Shown piece by piece: positions 61,533 to 64,000 of a DNA stretch of 64,000 bases (the first letter of the stretch is position 1; every line of letters begins with the position of its first letter). The notes beneath the pieces are model-generated. The model was given only the letters and a program-made list of their open reading frames with translations, searched no databases and was not told the DNA's origin. The position numbers were made by a program, and so were the translations under genes. This DNA comes from an uncultured Bdellovibrionales bacterium (GTDB taxonomy: Bacteria > Bdellovibrionota > Bdellovibrionia > Bdellovibrionales > UBA1609). The stretch is taken from contig CAILEP010000021.1 in the NCBI GenBank assembly GCA_903833275.1, positions 1-64,000 of the forward strand. Direction: 5' to 3'.

Positions 61533-62828
61533 TCAAAGACTAGGCTTTTTGTCTAGACCTAGTCGCATGTTATAAAAATACAAAAAACTATTGTCTAAAA
61601 TGTGGGGCAATACCAATCCGATCGCGGCCCCGTAAGGGCCAAAGACTTTAGCTAAATAATATAGCGCAGGCATCCCCACCAAATAATCGAATACCAAGAT
61701 CCCAATTGTTCTTTGCGACATTTTACCGTCTAAACGAATCTTGCTTCTAATGCCTAGGGTTAATACGCTCGGAACCCCACCCAAAATAGTCGCTATGCCC
61801 ACGATAATGGCGTGCTCAGAATTTAAATTAAAAAACGAACTAAATAGAAAGCTGCAAGAAATTATTAATAAAATATATGGCAAACCATTTAGAAGCAAAG
61901 ACATGTTACGAATTGTTCGTAGACCACTAAACCACTCTCGTTCGCCTCTGAAACTCTTGAGTTCTATCAATAGACTTGTTGCAAAAATTGAAACCGCGAA
62001 AAACATATTTGCCCAGACGTCAAGTATGCGAAACGACAAGCTGTAGCCCGCTACGCTATCACTGTCTAATGTACGCTCTACCAAAAGTGTGATTATAAAT
62101 GGCAACGGGAATGTCCAGGCTTGCATTGTCAGCTCATTAACTAAATATTTTTTCGATTCAACAAGAAAACTTTTAATTCTCGCCAAGCTAATCATGAAAA
62201 ACTTCTTTAAAGTAAGACAGCTTACCGCAACACCGACACCCAAGCTAACTGCATAAGCCAAGCTATAAAATAAAAATTTTGACTTTTCACTGGTAAACAA
62301 AGGGCCCATAAGCACTACAATGATAATGTTCGTTACCAAAGGTGAGACGTTAGAGATAAATAGCATCTTGTTGTTATCAATTGAAGATAAGAAAAAGAAA
62401 TTAAGGTAGCAAAGGCCGTTTAAAAAAGTCAGCGCAAGCCATATAAATAGAAGCATTTTGCTGTCTGGCAACGTACTCAAACCTAAAATGTTTAAAACAT
62501 TTTGCGAGAATACTAATATCAGAACGGTAACCAAAAGGCTAAAAAGTATGTAAACCCCTAATGCCCCACTAAAATTATTTCTGATTCGACTTATTCGCAA
62601 GTCATGGCCGATTACAATCATGCAAGATTGCCCCAGTGCAAAGCTTGCAATATCAAAGAAAAGACCAACGAATATTAAGAGTGAAAATGCATTTAAATAA
62701 TTAAGAGATAGGCCTGAAGCCAACCACTGCCCGAACAAAAAATGACACTGTATAAATACGGCACTGCCGAAATTAGAGAATATTTGCCGCAAATAATTTA
62801 CATTCTTTCGCTCCACCTCTTGATGCAC
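61533..62828 (-). CDS. MATE-like multidrug/lipid exporter family protein
   Basis: 431 residues with 12 predicted helices and no long loops, in the MOP superfamily (MATE or flippase). GTG start with GGGAG. Blocks such as FGQWLASGLSLNYLNAFSLL and VAGYSLSFRILDVWANMFF fit MATE proteins; charged residues in helices are few. It sits between the synthetase and the SET gene in the same direction, so export of the product or an intermediate is the likely role. Confidence 0.78.
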   Translation of the reverse strand: MHQEVERKNVNYLRQIFSNFGSAVFIQCHFLFGQWLASGLSLNYLNAFSLLIFVGLFFDIASFALGQSCMIVIGHDLRISRIRNNFSGALGVYILFSLLVTVLILVFSQNVLNILGLSTLPDSKMLLFIWLALTFLNGLCYLNFFFLSSIDNNKMLFISNVSPLVTNIIIVVLMGPLFTSEKSKFLFYSLAYAVSLGVGVAVSCLTLKKFFMISLARIKSFLVESKKYLVNELTMQAWTFPLPFIITLLVERTLDSDSVAGYSLSFRILDVWANMFFAVSIFATSLLIELKSFRGEREWFSGLRTIRNMSLLLNGLPYILLIISCSFLFSSFFNLNSEHAIIVGIATILGGVPSVLTLGIRSKIRLDGKMSQRTIGILVFDYLVGMPALYYLAKVFGPYGAAIGLVLPHILDNSFLYFYNMRLGLDKKPSL

Positions 62829-62867
62829 TTAATTACTCCCTTATTTTTCATGAATCGAACTTACAAA

Positions 62868-63404
62868 CTAGCCATTCTTTTTTAATTTCGGTAAATTGAG
62901 CTGCACGACTATATAATCTAGAAGCAGATTATTCTCATAATAATACATCAATCTATGCTTTGGGATCGTGCCAACAGAACTTGCAATTTTTCGACAACTC
63001 GCTGCTAGGCAATTGCAATTCATCTTCCACCAGGTTTTCTCAATACCCACTGTGGCCGAGTAATCGTACGTAACTTCTTCGCCCGGCAGAATATCTCGTG
63101 CTGCGATCAAATCAGATTCGCTAACGACCGCCGCATTTGGTTCGCAACAGTGATTAAAGCTTTTGCCAAATGGCTCAAGCGAAATATAGGTGTCTGAATC
63201 TATTTGCAGACCGTCATCTACGGTAATTTTGCCAGCATCAATCAAGCTGTTCATGTAATCTAACGAGCCCTTATCGCCGGTAAGAGTATAGATTTGAGAC
63301 CCTTTTTGAATGAAATCTTCTGTAAATATACCATGCCCGCCAATTTTAGACGGAGCACTATAGAGGCGAAACCGAGCCGCTTTTAGCGGCGAATTACGAT
63401 TCAT
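62868..63404 (-). CDS. SET-domain protein-lysine methyltransferase-like
   Basis: 178 residues with the SET landmarks in order: GIFTEDFIQKGSQIYTL, FNHCCEPNAAV (NHxCxPN, 84-90), GEEVTYDY (108-115) and the post-SET zinc-type CNCLAASC (130-137). Catalytic Tyr is present in TYDY. In bacteria SET proteins are rare; some modify small molecules or carrier-bound residues in biosynthetic clusters. First gene of the SET-exporter-synthetase run, 39 bp before the exporter. Confidence 0.85.
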   Translation of the reverse strand: MNRNSPLKAARFRLYSAPSKIGGHGIFTEDFIQKGSQIYTLTGDKGSLDYMNSLIDAGKITVDDGLQIDSDTYISLEPFGKSFNHCCEPNAAVVSESDLIAARDILPGEEVTYDYSATVGIEKTWWKMNCNCLAASCRKIASSVGTIPKHRLMYYYENNLLLDYIVVQLNLPKLKKNG

Positions 63405-63471
63405 AACCTACCCATTCTGATAAGGTTATTTAACTATATTCTTAACATAATAGGTAGTCCATATCGCAATT

Positions 63472-63525
63472 TGAGACCGCAACCTGAATGTCAGTTTCGA
63501 AAATTTTGTTCTGTAACCGGTCTCA
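63472..63525. promoter_or_regulatory. Spaced inverted repeat between divergent genes
   Basis: TGAGACCG (63472-63479) and CGGTCTCA (63518-63525) are perfect 8-bp arms, 38 bp apart, in the intergenic region shared by the SET-led operon and the divergent desaturase. They may be operator half-sites for a regulator acting on both sides. No promoter could be placed. Confidence 0.4.
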
Positions 63526-63631
63526 CTTCAAGACATTCTTTAGTCAAGAATTGTTAGCTTTATACCGATGTTGGTACTGTAAAAAGCAGCTTATTCGCCA
63601 AAGAGCGATTAAGAACCGATCGGAATACCTT

Positions 63632-64000
63632 ATGAATAGTACTTCTCTCAAGAAACCAGCGATCCCAAAAGAATTATACGCAAAAACAAACTTCGAGCTT
63701 TTGCTCTTATCTTCAGGCCCATTACTTTGTATAATGATAGGCTCGACCTTGGCAGTTCTCGCCTATAAACACTTATTCTGCTCACCTAACTTACTTCTAG
63801 TTTTTGCGTCAATACCCATTCTGATGGTTATGCCAATACTGTCAGGCTTAGGTATGATTTCTATGGCCTACCTGGCACACGACGGTGGGCATGGGTCGCT
63901 TCACAAAAACTTTAAGATCAGCTTTTTACTGGGCGTACTCGGTTCTAGTATTGTGCCCGGGTATTTCGGTGGCACCGCCTTTAACTGTGGCCATTTCAGC
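63632..64000 (+). CDS. Fatty acid desaturase-like membrane protein (cut by window end)
   Basis: The frame from ATG 63632 is open to the window end (123 codons). Two hydrophobic stretches precede AHDGGHGSLHKN, the first histidine box (HDxxHxSLH) of membrane di-iron desaturases; GTAFNCGHFS closes the visible part. Later His boxes lie beyond the edge. It is divergent from the SET-led operon and may tailor a lipid part of its product. Confidence 0.8.
   Translation, partial: MNSTSLKKPAIPKELYAKTNFELLLLSSGPLLCIMIGSTLAVLAYKHLFCSPNLLLVFASIPILMVMPILSGLGMISMAYLAHDGGHGSLHKNFKISFLLGVLGSSIVPGYFGGTAFNCGHFS

Overview
The window looks like chromosome of a Gram-negative, Bdellovibrionota/deltaproteobacteria-like organism. 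This is an inference from gene content: an LptG-type LPS-export permease, Grx4-BolA, many two-component proteins, a sigma-54 activator, a fused two-subunit 2-oxoacid:ferredoxin oxidoreductase, a class-III pilin-like peptide and a DNA topoisomerase VI pair. No rRNA and no CRISPR array is visible.

Bases 1-5,000 hold a four-helix-bundle protein and then a small island (about 790-2,375) carrying an orphan ORF and a TumE/TumA-like toxin-antitoxin pair. The island lies between a displaced copy of the 3' end of glpK and the intact glpK. Bases 5,000-26,000 are mainly housekeeping: a def-fmt-rpe-hutH-hutU-hutI run (protein N-terminus maturation, pentose phosphate and histidine breakdown in one run of genes), LptG, nadC-birA with redox proteins and a degenerate signal-peptidase-like protein, an FAD-linked 2-hydroxyacid dehydrogenase, a four-gene overlapping signalling module (REC-PilZ-like, REC, histidine kinase, Hpt) and a lytic transglycosylase.

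Bases 26,000-46,000 hold a large secreted HExxH protein, grx4-bolA, an HNH nuclease, topoisomerase VI B and A, an aconitase with a histone-H1-like lysine tail, serA, a sigma-54 response regulator, a CdsA-like/PlsC phospholipid pair, korA-korB and tRNA-Arg(TCT).

Downstream of the tRNA (46,000-58,200) is an accessory region: an MNT/HEPN pair, an IS3-family remnant, and an array in which five copies of a 45-180 bp repeat alternate with small cassettes. The cassettes carry a ParE-type pair, a HigB/HigA-type pair, an orphan ribbon-helix-helix antitoxin, a DUF4431 plus peptidoglycan-hydrolase-like pair, and BrnT/BrnA. The array ends in a serine recombinase that overlaps the last repeat copy by ATGA. 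All five copies start with a start codon and a seven-codon frame that stops at TAG, while the conserved coding frame continues in -1. This repeat-cassette-recombinase arrangement is the strongest candidate for an undescribed system here. An IS21-family element (55,052-58,021) then cuts a glycoside-hydrolase remnant.

The right end (58,200-64,000) is visibly richer in A+T. It carries an unusual A-PCP-C nonribosomal peptide synthetase, a MATE-like exporter and a SET-domain methyltransferase in one direction, and a divergent fatty acid desaturase cut by the window edge. It looks like a small natural-product cluster.
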